Assembly (NCBI GenBank): GCA_033807775.1 | Contig: CM066321.1 | Span: forward strand, 45,856,850 to 45,920,849 | Direction of reading: 5' to 3' | DNA length: 64,000 nt | Source of the DNA: Saussurea involucrata | Lineage: Eukaryota; Streptophyta; Magnoliopsida; Asterales; Asteraceae | Shown here: piece after piece, positions 1 to 10,468 of the stretch | How the letters are laid out: every line of letters starts with the position of its first letter | Numbering within the stretch: the first letter of the stretch is position 1 | Translations under genes and position numbers: made by a program | Notes under the pieces: generated by a model | The model's input: only the letters and a program-made list of their open reading frames with translations | Told to the model about the DNA's origin: nothing | The model's database searches: none

Positions 1-19
1 TAGAGAAAATGGTGAAAAT

Positions 20-220
20 ATGATACAATCTTTCACTGAAGGCCCAATGATCAGAACTGGCAAATATTATACAGAAGAAAAGATTAACTGAATGAAAGCC
101 GACAAGGAAGCTTCATCCAACTTGATCTTCGCACTTTACAAACTTCCACAACACATCTTCAAACGCGTTGAATGTTTAAAAAACAATCCAATGCTTATGT
201 GGAACTAGTTAACAAAGCAA
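20..220 (+). pseudogene. Remnant of a copia Gag capsid (UBN2-like) N-terminal region
   Basis: Translating in the frame of the downstream ORF gives a copia Gag-like stretch (including KYYTEEKIN, then NLIFALYKLPQHIFKRVE). It resembles the plant copia capsid segment that normally reads like 'LP..IY..V..C..AKEMW'. Two in-frame stops (near 90 and 208) interrupt it before the open coiled-coil frame starts at 221. E1 therefore descends from an element with a complete capsid-plus-tail Gag. E2 and E3 lack this segment. Confidence 0.6.
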
Positions 221-1336
221 ATGCTTGGATCTGAAGTTGCTTTTAAGAGGAAGGAAGAAGAAAAGAAAGCTGAAAAAGAGGATACGGAACAGAAATCATC
301 AAATGCTGAAATTGAAGAACTTAAGGAAAAGGTTATAGAGCTTACAAAGAGACTTTCTGACTCGGAAAAGTTGCTAAAAGAGGAAATAGCGAATCGTACA
401 AATGACAAAATGTGCTATGAAAAGCAAATTTTGTCTCTTTCTCAGAAAGTTTCTGAATATGAAAAGAATGAGAAGACGGAGAAGAAAGGAAATGAAGAAA
501 AGAAAGCCCTTGAACTCAGATGCATAAAACTTTCTAAACAAAATGCAGATTTTGGGAAGGTTTTATTTCTTGAAAAGGAGAAATTGGAAAAGGAAAGGGT
601 TGAGTATGAAAAGACAAGGAAAAGCTTTGAAGCGAAGAATGTGCAACTGTCAAAGAGAATTTCTGAGCTTCAAAAGGACTTAGATATAGAAAGTCAAGAG
701 CTAGAAAAGATGAAGAAAGCTGACATTCAAGCTAAGTGCGTTAAAGACGAATTTTCCAAAGAGTGGAAGATATTTCAGCAAGAAATACGAAAGCTCACAA
801 AGAATTTGGCCGTGTTATCTACTGATATCATGAAAGAGAAGAGAGTTAATTGTGACATTCAGAAGAAGCTTGATTTGATGACCAAGAAACGGAATGAATT
901 ATCTGACAAAGTGAAGTCTCTCAACAAATACAAAAGCTATTCAGAAAGTCCGATTCGACCGTCTAATCTTTTCTATGATCATTCAGTGGATAATTCTTCC
1001 AAGTATAAATATGCTAATCTTCCTTCATACAAGAAAGTCAGCATGCAATGGAGAGTCAAAGGTACAATTCCTGAAAAAGATGTACCAAAATCATCTGCTC
1101 CCAACAAGAACACTAACCTGAAAGGTAAATCTTTTGCTAAACCTGATTCATTATATTCTGCAAATCATTTAATCAGGTTAGCACACAAGAATTTTTGTTG
1201 TTCTTATTGTGGTACTAACGATTTTGTTAAAAATGATAGTATTCAATATTGGTATGGTACTTATCATTTTCCTTCCTATAGAGCTCCGCTTAACAAGCCA
1301 GGACCCAAGACACGTTGGGCACCAAAATCTACTTAA
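221..1336 (+). CDS. Gag-tail coiled-coil protein of E1 (CCSYCG motif)
   Basis: The open frame is 371 codons. Residues about 1-240 are almost pure charged heptad-like sequence (K/E-rich with regular L/I/V), predicting a long coiled coil. A Ser/Asn-rich linker follows (RPSNLFYDHS near 247). Then comes a basic stretch (MQWRVKGT), a compact Cys motif (FCCSYCGTNDFV, residues about 325-337) and the C-terminal GPKTRWAPKST. In complete copia elements such as C4 at 20183-21514, the same order (coiled coil, Cys motif, GP..WVPK) lies just before the protease domain, so this is the C-terminal half of a Gag. ATG 221 is the first Met after the in-frame stops and may not be the original start. The Cys motif is not a canonical CX2CX4HX4C knuckle. 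Function is inferred to be Gag-like assembly or RNA binding; no enzyme domain is visible. Confidence 0.75.
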   Translation: MLGSEVAFKRKEEEKKAEKEDTEQKSSNAEIEELKEKVIELTKRLSDSEKLLKEEIANRTNDKMCYEKQILSLSQKVSEYEKNEKTEKKGNEEKKALELRCIKLSKQNADFGKVLFLEKEKLEKERVEYEKTRKSFEAKNVQLSKRISELQKDLDIESQELEKMKKADIQAKCVKDEFSKEWKIFQQEIRKLTKNLAVLSTDIMKEKRVNCDIQKKLDLMTKKRNELSDKVKSLNKYKSYSESPIRPSNLFYDHSVDNSSKYKYANLPSYKKVSMQWRVKGTIPEKDVPKSSAPNKNTNLKGKSFAKPDSLYSANHLIRLAHKNFCCSYCGTNDFVKNDSIQYWYGTYHFPSYRAPLNKPGPKTRWAPKST

Positions 1337-2067
1337 TCTGTTTTTGCAGATTTAGAAGCAAAGCGTTGAACTCTCGGAAGAAGATTATTTGTGCCATTAA
1401 GGGGGAGTAAAGAGAATGGTTTCTAAACACATCAGTTTAGAACCCGGATTTCACAATTATTGGTTTCTGAATACATCAGTTCAGGACCCGTGATTCAACG
1501 ACAATGGCTTCTGGACAAATCAGTTTAGGACCCGCACTTCAATGGCTAAGACTTCTAAACAAATCAGTTTAGAACTCGTACTTATCAGGTTAAATCTTTT
1601 ACCGCATGATCATACTACTCAGGTAATATCCTTAACTGTCACATCTTTCTATTTCAAGGAACAAGTGGTAAAAGGTAACATTGCATTATGTTTTATTTCT
1701 ACTGCTTTGAATGTTTGAATTTTTACAAATTTAATTCAATGAAGTGAAGTTTTTTCAACTTTCATTCAATGAATGAAATGTGTATCAAGGGTGATTTTAC
1801 AAGCGTTTTTGTATTATCTGAGTTACATATGTTTCATCTTTCACTTCTAAAATAAATCGAAAGGTCAGCAAAACATGAATGAAATTATGCTGAATGCTCA
1901 AAATTATGTGATTCTAGATTTATATAGAATATAATGCTCAAAAAGCCTTTTTGTTAGAATGATGGATGGAAACGAAAATATGGGAGAAGCACTATGTTTT
2001 AGAACCAAGTGATTGAGATGCTCTAAGTTTTAAATCTAATCATTTAGTTTGAAAGTTTGTGTCTGTG

Positions 2068-2335
2068 GCCTATCTGGTTTGGGAGATTAAGTCCTAAGGG
2101 GTGCTTGACACCTAGTCCCTAAGACCAACTGGTCTGGGATCGGCTGACCCAAATCCTGCTATAGAACCTGATAGAAAGCCATGTTCTACTGGTACAAATG
2201 GGTTTAAGATATATCGATGTGGCCTTTCTGGTTTGGGAAAGTAAGTTCTAAGGAGTGCTCGTCACCTAGCACCTAAGGCCAACTGGTCTGGGATCCGCTG
2301 ACCCAAATCCTGCTATAGAACCAGATAGAAAGCCA
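2068..2335 (+). repeat. Two tandem copies of a conserved non-coding block (E-family)
   Basis: Two diverged copies of about 110 bp begin GGCCT.TCTGGTTTGGGA and run through CCTAGTCCCTAAGACC and CTGACCCAAATCCTGCTATA (about 2068-2170 and 2219-2335). The same pair occurs in E2 (7706-7985), and one recombined copy in E3 (27684-27800). Each copy has short self-complementary segments, for example GACCAACTGGTC at 2123-2134 and TGGG..CCCA at 2135-2151. It has no coding potential that is conserved across copies. Confidence 0.75.
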
Positions 2336-2376
2336 TGTTTAACGGTGTATCTTATTCTTAATAAACTTTTTGATAA

Positions 2377-2475
2377 AAAAGATGCCAATGAGCACAAATT
2401 CAAAAGATGCCAATGAGCACAAAATCAAAAGATGCCAATGTGCACAAAATCAAAAGATGCCAATGAGCACACATC
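2377..2475 (+). repeat. 25-bp tandem repeat, four copies
   Basis: The unit AAAAGATGCCAATGAGCACA plus AAATC is repeated with GATGCC at 2381, 2406, 2431 and 2456, exactly 25 bp apart. E2 has four copies and E3 six at the matching place. This is a family-wide minisatellite downstream of the conserved non-coding block, not a CRISPR: there are no unique spacers. Confidence 0.85.
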
Positions 2476-2883
2476 TCTTGAAACTTGGGGAAAATACAAA
2501 GTCGTGATAAACCTGTAAATTTGTGAAAATTCTGATTTTGGACAAAAAGTGTGAGTAGAGCAGAGTATTCTGATATGTTTTAGAATTGCATATGCTTGTT
2601 GCTGATCATATTTCGCATGCTAGCACACCAAATAGATTTAATAAAGGAGTTGAAACTGAACATTTTTAACTTGGTATGCAATGATGTCTAGTATTTGAAT
2701 CCAAACACATGCATTTGATTTCATTTGATTGATAAATCTGTTAAATTTCATTAAGTTGAATTTCTTTTGTAAAGTTTTCAAATGAACAAATGGTAGTAGT
2801 TATAAAATGTAGTTCAATGAATTTTATTTTCCTTGAATAAAATTTTCAACTACTGTGCCTAAATTAAATATATGCATACTTTC

Positions 2884-3468
2884 AGGGGGAGAAAACAAAT
2901 TGCTCCAGAATTCTTATTTTGAGGGGGAGCAAGGTCATTCATTAAGGAGGAGATTGTTAGTGATAATCAGAGACGTGACTGAAATTGAAGAAGGTTTTCG
3001 ATGATCATGTTGCACAATTTCATTTTTAAATAAGACTTCGTCTCAAGAAAGGAAAGGGGGAGATTTCTTCTTCAAGAGTTTAAGAGAAATCGATTGATCA
3101 TCTTGTGATCTCTTTTTCTTAAAACTTGTGCTATATGGTGAATATCCTTACTGAAGATTGAAGTTCTCAAGTCAAAGAAAGAAATAAAAGGGGGAGAATT
3201 CTTCAAGAGTTTATGAAAAATCGATTGATCATCTTGGTTTCTCAAGAAGATCTCTTTTTCTTAGATTTGCGCTACATTGTATCAAAATGCCTTGTGTGAA
3301 GAAACAAATTCTCCATTTCAAAGAAAGAAAATCTCTGTCAGATCCTCGTCTGAAGATTTTGTGACGATTTGACTTTGACAAACCTTGATAAAGACCGAAG
3401 TTTTGAAGATTCAAGAAGCCGAAGAATGCTGTTCTCAAATGTTTAAATCTTGAATCCAAGGGGGAGAT
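2884..3468 (+). other. Series of polypurine-tract-like motifs before the E1 3' LTR
   Basis: GGGGGAGA-type tracts occur near 2884, 2922, 3055, 3189 and finally 3458-3466. Only the last lies directly before the LTR and should be the functional primer for plus-strand DNA synthesis. At about 2945 GGAGGAGATTGTTAG looks like an older polypurine-tract/LTR edge. E2 and E3 show the same layout. Confidence 0.6.
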
Positions 3469-3740
3469 TGTTAGGACAAATATGTCTTCAAGATTTAATC
3501 TTGATTAATAGAGTCAAATTCAATGTATTAGAAAGTCAAAGTTAGCTTAATGCCTTGTTAGTCTTAGGTATATAAGCATGTGGCTAGAGTAATCTTGTAA
3601 CACTCGAGAGAACCATTCCATAGGCTTTTGGTCATAACTCATATCTTGTAAACACAGAGAGCCGACATAATAAGATCTACTTTCACTCTCTACTCTCTCT
3701 CTAGAATTTCTCTCTAATCTTGATAGATCTTGGATTAACA
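3469..3740 (+). repeat. E1 3' LTR (272 bp)
   Basis: It starts TGTTAGGACAAATATG directly after the polypurine tract and ends GGATTAACA, giving inverted ends TGTTA/TAACA. It contains a TATA-like TATATAAG near 3570. Its sequence is unrelated to the E2 and E3 LTRs, although the internal regions are related. Confidence 0.8.
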
Positions 3741-4072
3741 CAAGGCTTGTCATAAATTCCAATGGTTGCGTAAAATTCTTTTATCCAAGAAGCATTCGCC
3801 TTGCATGGCGACTCAACCATTGAATTCCAATTTAGTGCCAAAAGATGATGTTTAATTGTTAAAACGACCTTGACCAACTCGGGGTCAAAGCCCCGTTCAT
3901 AAAGGCATTTGTTATTTTTGATAAGCTCATACCTTGCAATGATCGCTTGTTCGGACGGCTCGGATTTTGGTTTCTTTGATTTTCGGGTGGTCCGAGTTCT
4001 AATAACCCATTTTCCTTTTCGATCGGTTTCGCTTGGAGCCTTTGTTTTTCCTGTAATTATCGCCTTTTTCAT

Positions 4073-4637
4073 TGTTAGGTCTAGAGTTTTGTCAAAAACA
4101 CAAGTGTTGAGTTCTGAGTAAGAAGACTAAAGAAGACTCAGAAGACTCAGAAGACTCAGAAGTTCTGAGTAGAAGACTCAGAAGTTCTGAGTGAGAAATC
4201 TCAAAAAGATTCTAAGTGTTGGATTCTGACTAGAAGGTTCAGAGTTCTGAGTAGGAGACTCAGAACTTCTGACTATGAAGACAAATGTTCTGAAGCGCTT
4301 ATTCAGAAGTATGTTCAAAATTCATATCTTGGGATATTATCTGTTATATTCAGTTACTAATTAGGACACGTGTAATTGTTCTATTAGTCTGTTTCTCATA
4401 TGTACTGTAGCTTTAGCTATTATCTACAGTATATATAGGAGTTAGCAACTGTAGCTAACTGTATCTTTGGCTAACCTTTTGGATAACTCTTTACGCATAA
4501 ATTGTTAGATCTATTGAGAGAGAAATTCATTGTAATATCTTGTAATTCACAGATTGTTAATAGATCATATGACCAGTTGCTGTTAATACGATCTTAATTG
4601 TTCATATTTGATTGTAAGAGTGTAACCTGGACTTTCA
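4073..4637 (+). repeat. E2 5' LTR (565 bp)
   Basis: Starts TGTTAGGTCTAGAG and ends CCTGGACTTTCA. A 9-bp microsatellite-like GAAGACTCA array lies near the start (about 4117-4170), followed by AGTTCTGAGT motifs. TATATATAGGAG near 4428 is a likely TATA region. Matches 9100-9655. Confidence 0.93.
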
Positions 4638-4639
4638 AT

Positions 4640-4651
4640 TGGTATCAGAGC
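4640..4651 (+). other. E2 primer-binding site
   Basis: TGGTATCAGAGC, complementary to the 3' end of initiator-Met tRNA, two bases after the 5' LTR end. Confidence 0.9.
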
Positions 4652-5129
4652 AAATCAACAAACAAATTCGACCAAGAGTGTGTTTGATCGCGTTCTTGAA
4701 GTTTCTTGATCAATTCGACAATTGATTCCGCTGCTGCTAACAATTCTTGAATTCCTAACAATTCTTGAATTCGTTTCTATCATTGATTCAAGAAATTTGA
4801 ATTTGTCTTTCTGTTGAATCGATATCTTACAATCAAGTTATCCAAAGATTTTCTCTCTATGCTGATTAATTAATTCTCGAAATTAAACAGAGATCACATG
4901 TATGTTTTCGAAATTCTTGATTGGTTTCTGGATCAAAGTGATTATATCCGCTGCATGTTGATTAGTATTCAAATTTTTTGTTGAAAAGAAGATTTCATTA
5001 ATTCATGTACTCTAACTGTTTGATGAAATGCATGTGACAGATTTGATTAATTCTTGCATGTTCTAGATTTGTGTTGATTCTCATTTTTTATCATAATTCA
5101 TAGTTGATATTCGAATTTGTCATTTCATC

Positions 5130-6410
5130 ATGCCTGAGATTATTGAAATTTTTGTGAGACCTGCAACTTCTATAACCAGTTCAGACAATTTACAAAAATT
5201 AAGTCCTGTAAAAGCAAAAGAAACAATTTCTGAACCAAAAACTGAGATTGTTCATTTTGAAAGCAAGATTGCTAATCTTCAAGCAAAACAAGACGAATAT
5301 GCAAAAGTTATAAAGATTTTGCAAAAAGAGAAATCTGATTTTCTAAAGGATTTTGAAAAGGTTCAAGAAAACATAAAGTTGTTAGAAAAAGAGAATGTTG
5401 ATTTGAAAGAGAAAGGCAATTTTAGAAGAAAGATGTTGACAGAGTCTGAAAATAGAATCAAATCATGTGAAATGAAAAATTGTCAACTCTTGAAACAGAT
5501 CTATGATTTTGAACAAGTTCTTATACTTGAAAGAGTGAAATTTGAGAAAGAGAGAAGAGACTTTCAAACTGAGAGGAAAGGTTTTGAAACAAAGTCTGTT
5601 GAATTATCTTTGAAAATTTCTGATTTGGAGAAAATTCTTGCAAAAGAAAGAAAAGAGTTTGAATGCAAGAAAAATGTTTTTCAAAAAGAAAAGATTGGTT
5701 TTGAGAAAAAGAAAACAGGAATGTTAAATGAGTTTTCTGTAAAAATCAATGAGTTAGAGAAAGAGTTAGAAGATGGAAGGAAAGAGACTGAAAAGAAGAA
5801 GGTAAATGGCTTTAAAGAAAAATGCTTAAAAGATGAGTTTGAGAAGGAAAAGAAAGTTTTTCATTTGGAGATAAGGAGGCTTATTAAGAAATTATCTGAT
5901 TTATCAACTAAAATCATGATAGAGAGGAAGTCCAAATCTGATTTGCAGTCAAGGTTTGATTTGTATGTTAAAAAGTTTAGGGAATTTGAAACGAAAGTTG
6001 TTGACAAATCAAATCATAGTTCAAAAGATCAGATTCGTTCTTCTAATCTGTTTTATGATTCTGCTATTGATAAATCTTATAATTGTTCTTTTAAAAAGAT
6101 AAAAATGGAATGGAGAGTTAAAGGAACAACTTCCAAGAAAGAAGTGCCAAAATCAAAAGTTCCTAATTCAAATGTCAAGAAGAACAATACATTTCAAAGT
6201 AAATCTTTTGTTAAACCTGATGTGATTTATTCTGTAAATCAATTAGTCAGAATTGCACAAAAGAAACTTTGTTGTTCATATTGTGGGACTAATGATTTTG
6301 TGAACAAGAATTTTATTCAGCACTGGTATGGTTCTTATAGAATATCTGCATATGCCACTGCACCTAACAAACCTGGACCCAAGTTCATATGGGTACCAAA
6401 GACAACTTAA
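5130..6410 (+). CDS. Gag-tail coiled-coil protein of E2 (CCSYCG motif)
   Basis: The frame is 426 codons and intact in a young element. ATG 5130 is the first long-frame Met after the leader. Residues 1-45 are a short non-coiled N-terminus; about 45-290 is K/E-rich coiled coil (ILQKEKSDF, LEKENVDLKEK and similar). Then come RSSNLFYDS, a basic KMEWRVKGT, the Cys motif LCCSYCGTNDFV (about 376-387) and GPKFIWVPKTT before TAA. Unlike E1 and full Gag proteins there is no capsid segment at all, so the product would be a stand-alone Gag tail. Directly after the stop comes TCTGTTTTGCAG, which matches the start of the pol region in complete relatives; pol itself is absent. A role in RNA binding or in co-assembly with a helper Gag is inference. 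Confidence 0.8.
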   Translation: MPEIIEIFVRPATSITSSDNLQKLSPVKAKETISEPKTEIVHFESKIANLQAKQDEYAKVIKILQKEKSDFLKDFEKVQENIKLLEKENVDLKEKGNFRRKMLTESENRIKSCEMKNCQLLKQIYDFEQVLILERVKFEKERRDFQTERKGFETKSVELSLKISDLEKILAKERKEFECKKNVFQKEKIGFEKKKTGMLNEFSVKINELEKELEDGRKETEKKKVNGFKEKCLKDEFEKEKKVFHLEIRRLIKKLSDLSTKIMIERKSKSDLQSRFDLYVKKFREFETKVVDKSNHSSKDQIRSSNLFYDSAIDKSYNCSFKKIKMEWRVKGTTSKKEVPKSKVPNSNVKKNNTFQSKSFVKPDVIYSVNQLVRIAQKKLCCSYCGTNDFVNKNFIQHWYGSYRISAYATAPNKPGPKFIWVPKTT

Positions 6411-7690
6411 TCTGTTTTGCAGGTTATTCATGTGTAGAGCTGAATGATAATACTGACACATGACTTAAAACCGATGTTGTGATTAAATTGAGAATCTTGA
6501 CTTTTGGATAATTCAGTCCAAAACTCGATCTGAATGTAATTATGGATTTCTGATTCATATAGATCAATTTGTTGATCTTGAAGATTTTTTTGAAAAAGTT
6601 CTGTTTGCTATGAGGTTATCGAACTCATAGATGTGAGTGTTTTTAGTAGAAAACATTTCCAGAGAATGTGTTCAGAATCACATTTTGAGCAACCCTGCAA
6701 ATTTTGGTTGAAAAATTCTGATTTTTGAGCAAGTTATGGTGATTTGAAATTCAGAATGTTCAAAAATCACAAAATCCAAAAATTTTTCTAAGGAATTTTC
6801 TCTGGATAGTTTTATCAGAATTCTGACTCTGTTACTCAGAAGTTCTGACTCTACTACTCAGAATTCTGACTCCACTACTCAGAATTCTGACTCAACTAAT
6901 CAGAATTCAGACTCTGATACTTAGAATTTTGAGCAAGTTACTCAGAATTCTGACTCTTCTAATCAGAATTCTGACTCTACTACTCAGAATTTTTTTTTTG
7001 ATAACTAATGAGGAATCATCGTAGATGATTACCAAAATCTCTTGATTTTGCAGGATTATCTTGATTTCAGAGGAAGCATTGACTCAAAATTTGATCTGAT
7101 TGTTTCAAGATAATGTTCAAAACCCGTGATTCAACGTTTTAGGTTTTTGAACATATCAGTTCAAAACCCGTACTTAAATGACAATGGCTTCTGAATAATT
7201 CAGTTCAGGACCCGTACTTCAGAGACTAAGACTTCTAAACAAATCAGTTTAGAACTCATACTTCTCAGGTGACATCCTTAACTGTCATATTTTTCTGTTT
7301 CAAGGAACAAGTGGTGAAAGGTAACATTGTATTATGTTTTATTTCTATTGCTTTGAATGTTTGAATCTTAACAATTTAATTCAATGATATGATTTTTTTA
7401 TTTTTCATTCAATGAATAAAATGTGTGTCAATGGTGCTTTTACAAGTATTTTTGTATTATCTGAGCTATATTTGTTTCAACTTTCACTTCTGAAATAAAT
7501 CGAAAGGTTAGCAAATCATGAATGAAATTATGCTGAATGCTCAATGTTATGAAATTTAGACTTATATAGAATATAATGCTCAAAAAGCATAATTTGTCAG
7601 AATGTTGGATGGAAATGAAAATATGGGGGAAGTACTACGTTTTAGAACCAAGTGATTGAGATGCAATATATATATACAAAATCATTTAGT
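6411..7690 (+). other. E2 non-coding stretch with a TCAGAATTCTGAC repeat array
   Basis: No ORF is supported here. Between about 6825 and 6990 imperfect units of AATTCTGACTC.ACTACTCAG repeat about eight times. They echo the AGTTCTGAGT motifs of the E2 LTR. At 7120-7300 a conserved paragraph (CAGTTCAAAACCCGTACTT, ACTTCTAAACAAATCAG) matches 1440-1620 in E1 and the reverse complement of 25220-25345 in E3. Confidence 0.6.
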
Positions 7691-7705
7691 TTGAAAGTTT
7701 GTACC

Positions 7706-7985
7706 TGTGGCCTTTCTGGTTTGGGAGAGTAAGTCCTAAGGGGTGCTCGACACCTAGTCCCTAAGATCAACTGGTCTAGGATCGGCTGACCCAAATCCTG
7801 CAATAGAATCAGATAGAAAACCATGTTCTACTGGTACAAATGGGTTTAAGATATATCGATGTGGCCTTTATGGTTTGGGAAATTAAGTTCCAAGGGGTGC
7901 TTGTCACCTAGCACCTAAGACCAACTGGTCTGGGATATGCTGACCCAAATCCTGCTATAGAACCAGATAGAAAGTCATGTTTAAC
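7706..7985 (+). repeat. Two tandem copies of the E-family conserved non-coding block
   Basis: Copies at about 7706-7815 and 7860-7985 align with 2068-2335. Substitutions between copies often keep short stems paired: GACCA becomes GATCA opposite TGGTC (a G-U pair). Confidence 0.75.
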
Positions 7986-8017
7986 GATGTATCTTATTCT
8001 TACTAAACTTTTTGATT

Positions 8018-8120
8018 AAAAGATGCCAATGTGCACAAAATTAAAAGATGTCAATGAGCACAAAATTAAAAGATGTCAATGAGCACAAAATTAAAAGATG
8101 CCAATGAGCACACATCTCTT
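8018..8120 (+). repeat. 25-bp tandem repeat, four copies (E2)
   Basis: GATGYC starts at 8022, 8047, 8072 and 8097. Same unit and position as in E1 and E3. Confidence 0.85.
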
Positions 8121-9099
8121 GAAACTTTGGGAAAATTCAAAGTCGCAATAAACCTGTAAATTTGTGAAAATCCTGATTTTGGACAAATAGTGTGAGTAGA
8201 GCAAAGTATTCGTATATGTTTTTAGAATTGCATATGCTTGAAGCTAATCATATTTCGCATGCTAAGCACACCAAATAGATTTAATAAAGGGATTGAAACT
8301 GAACATTTTTAACTCGATATGCAATGATGACTTGTATTTGAATCCAAACACATGCATTTGATTTCATTTGATTGAAAATCTGATAAATTTCATTAAGTTG
8401 GATTTCTTTTGTAAAGTTTTCAAATGATCAAATGTTAGTAGTTATTAAGTGTAGTTCAGTAAATCTTATTCTCCTTGTATAAATGTTTTCATTAAAGCAC
8501 TATATTTGAAATGAATAATTTTAATGAAATATATGCATACTTTCAGGGGGAGAAAACAAACTGCTCCAGAATTCTTATTTTGAGGGGGAGCAAGGTTATT
8601 CATTAAGGAGGAGAAAAAGCATAGACTTCATTCGAAGAAAAAGCATCGCTAAAGTTTTGAAAATCAAGGGGGAGAAAAGCTAAAGATTTTGAAGATGATT
8701 TTGCTTTCCAAAACTTTAGGGGGAGAAAAGCTAAAGATTTTGAAGATTGATATGGTTTATGTACAGAAATAACAAAAGAGAGAAATGTTATTTTAAGAAG
8801 AAGAAGAGGAAAAGGAAACTGATCGGTTGTTTCTTATAAAGAAATCTTATGAAAGCTGAAATGAAGATGAGAATTGTCATTTCAAGAGGGAGCAAAGAAA
8901 AAGCAAATATATAACAGAAATCAATTTGGAAATCGTTGCTGCTGCTGATTAAAGACTGACCAGAAGTTGTTAACTCAGATTATTCAGAATTCTGAGCAAA
9001 AGTTGTCAAAACATTCAGAAGAGCTCCTTCTGAAGATTGTTCCTGCTCTAAGAATTTGATGGTGAAAAGTACAAGTGTGTTTGACAAAAAGGGGGAGAT

Positions 9100-9655
9100 T
9101 GTTAGGTCTAGAGTTTTGTCAAAAACACAAGTGTTGAGTTCTGAGTAAGAAGACTAAAGAAGACTCAGAAGACTCAGAAGTTCTGAGTAGAAGACTCAGA
9201 AGTTCTGAGTGAGAAATCTCAAAAAGATTCTAAGTGTTGGATTCTGACTAGAAGGTTCAGAGTTCTGAGTAGGAGACTCAGAACTTCTGACTATGAAGAC
9301 AAATGTTCTGAAGCGCTTATTCAGAAGTATGTTCAAAATTCATATCTTGGGATATTATCTGTTATATTCAGTTACTAATTAGGACACGTGTAATTGTTCT
9401 ATTAGTCTGTTTCTCATATGTACTGTAGCTTTAGCTATTATCTACAGTATATATAGGAGTTAGCAACTGTAGCTAACTGTATCTTTGGCTAACCTTTTGG
9501 ATAACTCTTTACGCATAAATTGTTAGATCTATTGAGAGAGAAATTCATTGTAATATCTTGTAATTCACAGATTGTTAATAGATCATATGACCAGTTGCTG
9601 TTAATACGATCTTAATTGTTCATATTTGATTGTAAGAGTGTAACCTGGACTTTCA
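9100..9655 (+). repeat. E2 3' LTR (556 bp)
   Basis: Follows the polypurine tract GGGGGAGAT. Lacks one 9-bp unit present in the 5' LTR and otherwise reads the same. Confidence 0.93.
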
Positions 9656-10468
9656 TTTTCTTTTCGTCATGAAGGTCCGAGTCTTCTGAGATTGGTGAGT
9701 AATCTGCGTCATCATTATTTTTCCCACCAGTGCCCACAGAGGGCACTCGTTCCATTTTAGCAGTTTTTCTTCCTGCCTACTGTGGGCAGATTATTGGATT
9801 TCTCCTTCTTCTAAGTTTTCTTCATGTATGGTCGTAGGGCTGTGGTGAGTGGGGTAAGGGAAGTAATTTGGGTTCTCTAGGGTTGCATTTCTTTCAAACT
9901 CAAAGGTTGTGTATTCTCCAAAATCCTCTTCTTCCAAACTTCCCTTTTTGTTAAGGTCAAACTTTGGTTGCGGTAAGTTTATTTTTAGGTTAGAGGGTTG
10001 GGAAGAAGGGTTTGATGTATTTGGAGTGGGATTTAGGGCTGTGATGATTTGAATAAGCGGTGTAGGGAGTGTAGGTTTAGGTAAAGGGGTGGTAATGGTG
10101 GTGGTTTCTGGTGGTATTTGGGTGGTTTCAAAAAGTGGTTTTAGGGTTTGTTTAGATTAAGATGGAGAAGAGTGGGTGGGAGGAGTTATTCGAGTTATTA
10201 CCTTATGAGAGTCAAGAAAACTGAGGACGAAACCCCCTTGAGAGGAGGAATCATCGGCGCTAGCCGCAGAGGAGGCGGCGGTGGCCGTTCTTGCGAAGTT
10301 CAACGATGCTTTGGATGCGTGTAGCTCGCCGATGGTGGTGGCGTTTGGCGCAGAGGCGGCGATGGTGGTGGCGTTCGGCGCGGCGGCGACGGTGGTGTGT
10401 TGTAGGCGTCGACTCCGTCGAGAAGGTAAGGGATGGGGGTTTAGGGTTTGCTTTTTTGTGCGAGCCAT

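Larger units (their letters stand above)
1..3740 (+). mobile_element. E1: pol-less copia-derived LTR retroelement (5' end outside window)
   Basis: The visible part runs from inside a gag capsid remnant, through a coiled-coil ORF, a roughly 2-kb non-coding stretch and a polypurine tract (AAGGGGGAGAT, 3458-3468), to a 3' LTR ending in ..TTAACA at 3740. No protease, integrase or reverse transcriptase is present between the ORF stop (1336) and the 3' LTR. The element is inserted in the minus-strand ORF3 of the Athila-like element G3, whose reading resumes directly after 3740. The bases after the LTR (CAAGG) would be one TSD copy, but the left copy lies outside the window. Its ORF and non-coding repeats are shared with E2 and E3. 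The element limits rest on the 3' LTR edge and the change to G3 sequence. Confidence 0.85.
4073..9655 (+). mobile_element. E2: young pol-less copia-derived LTR retroelement
   Basis: The element is complete: 5' LTR 4073-4637, primer site TGGTATCAGAGC at 4640-4651, leader of about 480 bp, one ORF (5130-6410), about 2.7 kb non-coding, polypurine tract AAAAAGGGGGAGA (about 9087-9098) and 3' LTR 9100-9655. A TSD TTTTC (4066-4070 and 9656-9660) is found if the AT before TGTTAG is counted as part of the left end. Joining the flanks restores the open frame of G3 ORF3. By eye the LTRs differ only by one 9-bp unit (ACTCAGAAG) of an internal repeat, so insertion is recent. It must depend on proteins supplied in trans. 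Confidence 0.92.
3741..10468 (-). pseudogene. G3 third ORF (plant-transposon-protein-like), split by E2
   Basis: The minus-strand frame begins MARTKKQTLNPHP at 10468 and is Ala/Thr-rich, then Pro/Thr-rich, then acidic (LEEGEI near 9800). It has in-frame stops at 10157 and about 9800 and a probable frameshift. It reads into VPSVGTGGK and an acidic segment that continues exactly across the E2 insertion at 4070. The part at 4070-3741 contains CLYERGFDPELV, LALNWNSMVESP and WIKEFYATI, which matches the pattern of the 'putative plant transposon protein' domain as I remember it. Only 3741-4070 and 9656-10468 are gene; 4071-9655 is E2. In Athila elements this position carries the env-like ORF. I see no credible membrane segments here. 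Confidence 0.6.

Noticed and set aside
2377..2475. Regular short direct repeats that could suggest a CRISPR array (also at 8018, 24360 and 27839).
   Set aside because: Units are contiguous with no unique spacers, and the context is a plant LTR retroelement; these are minisatellites.
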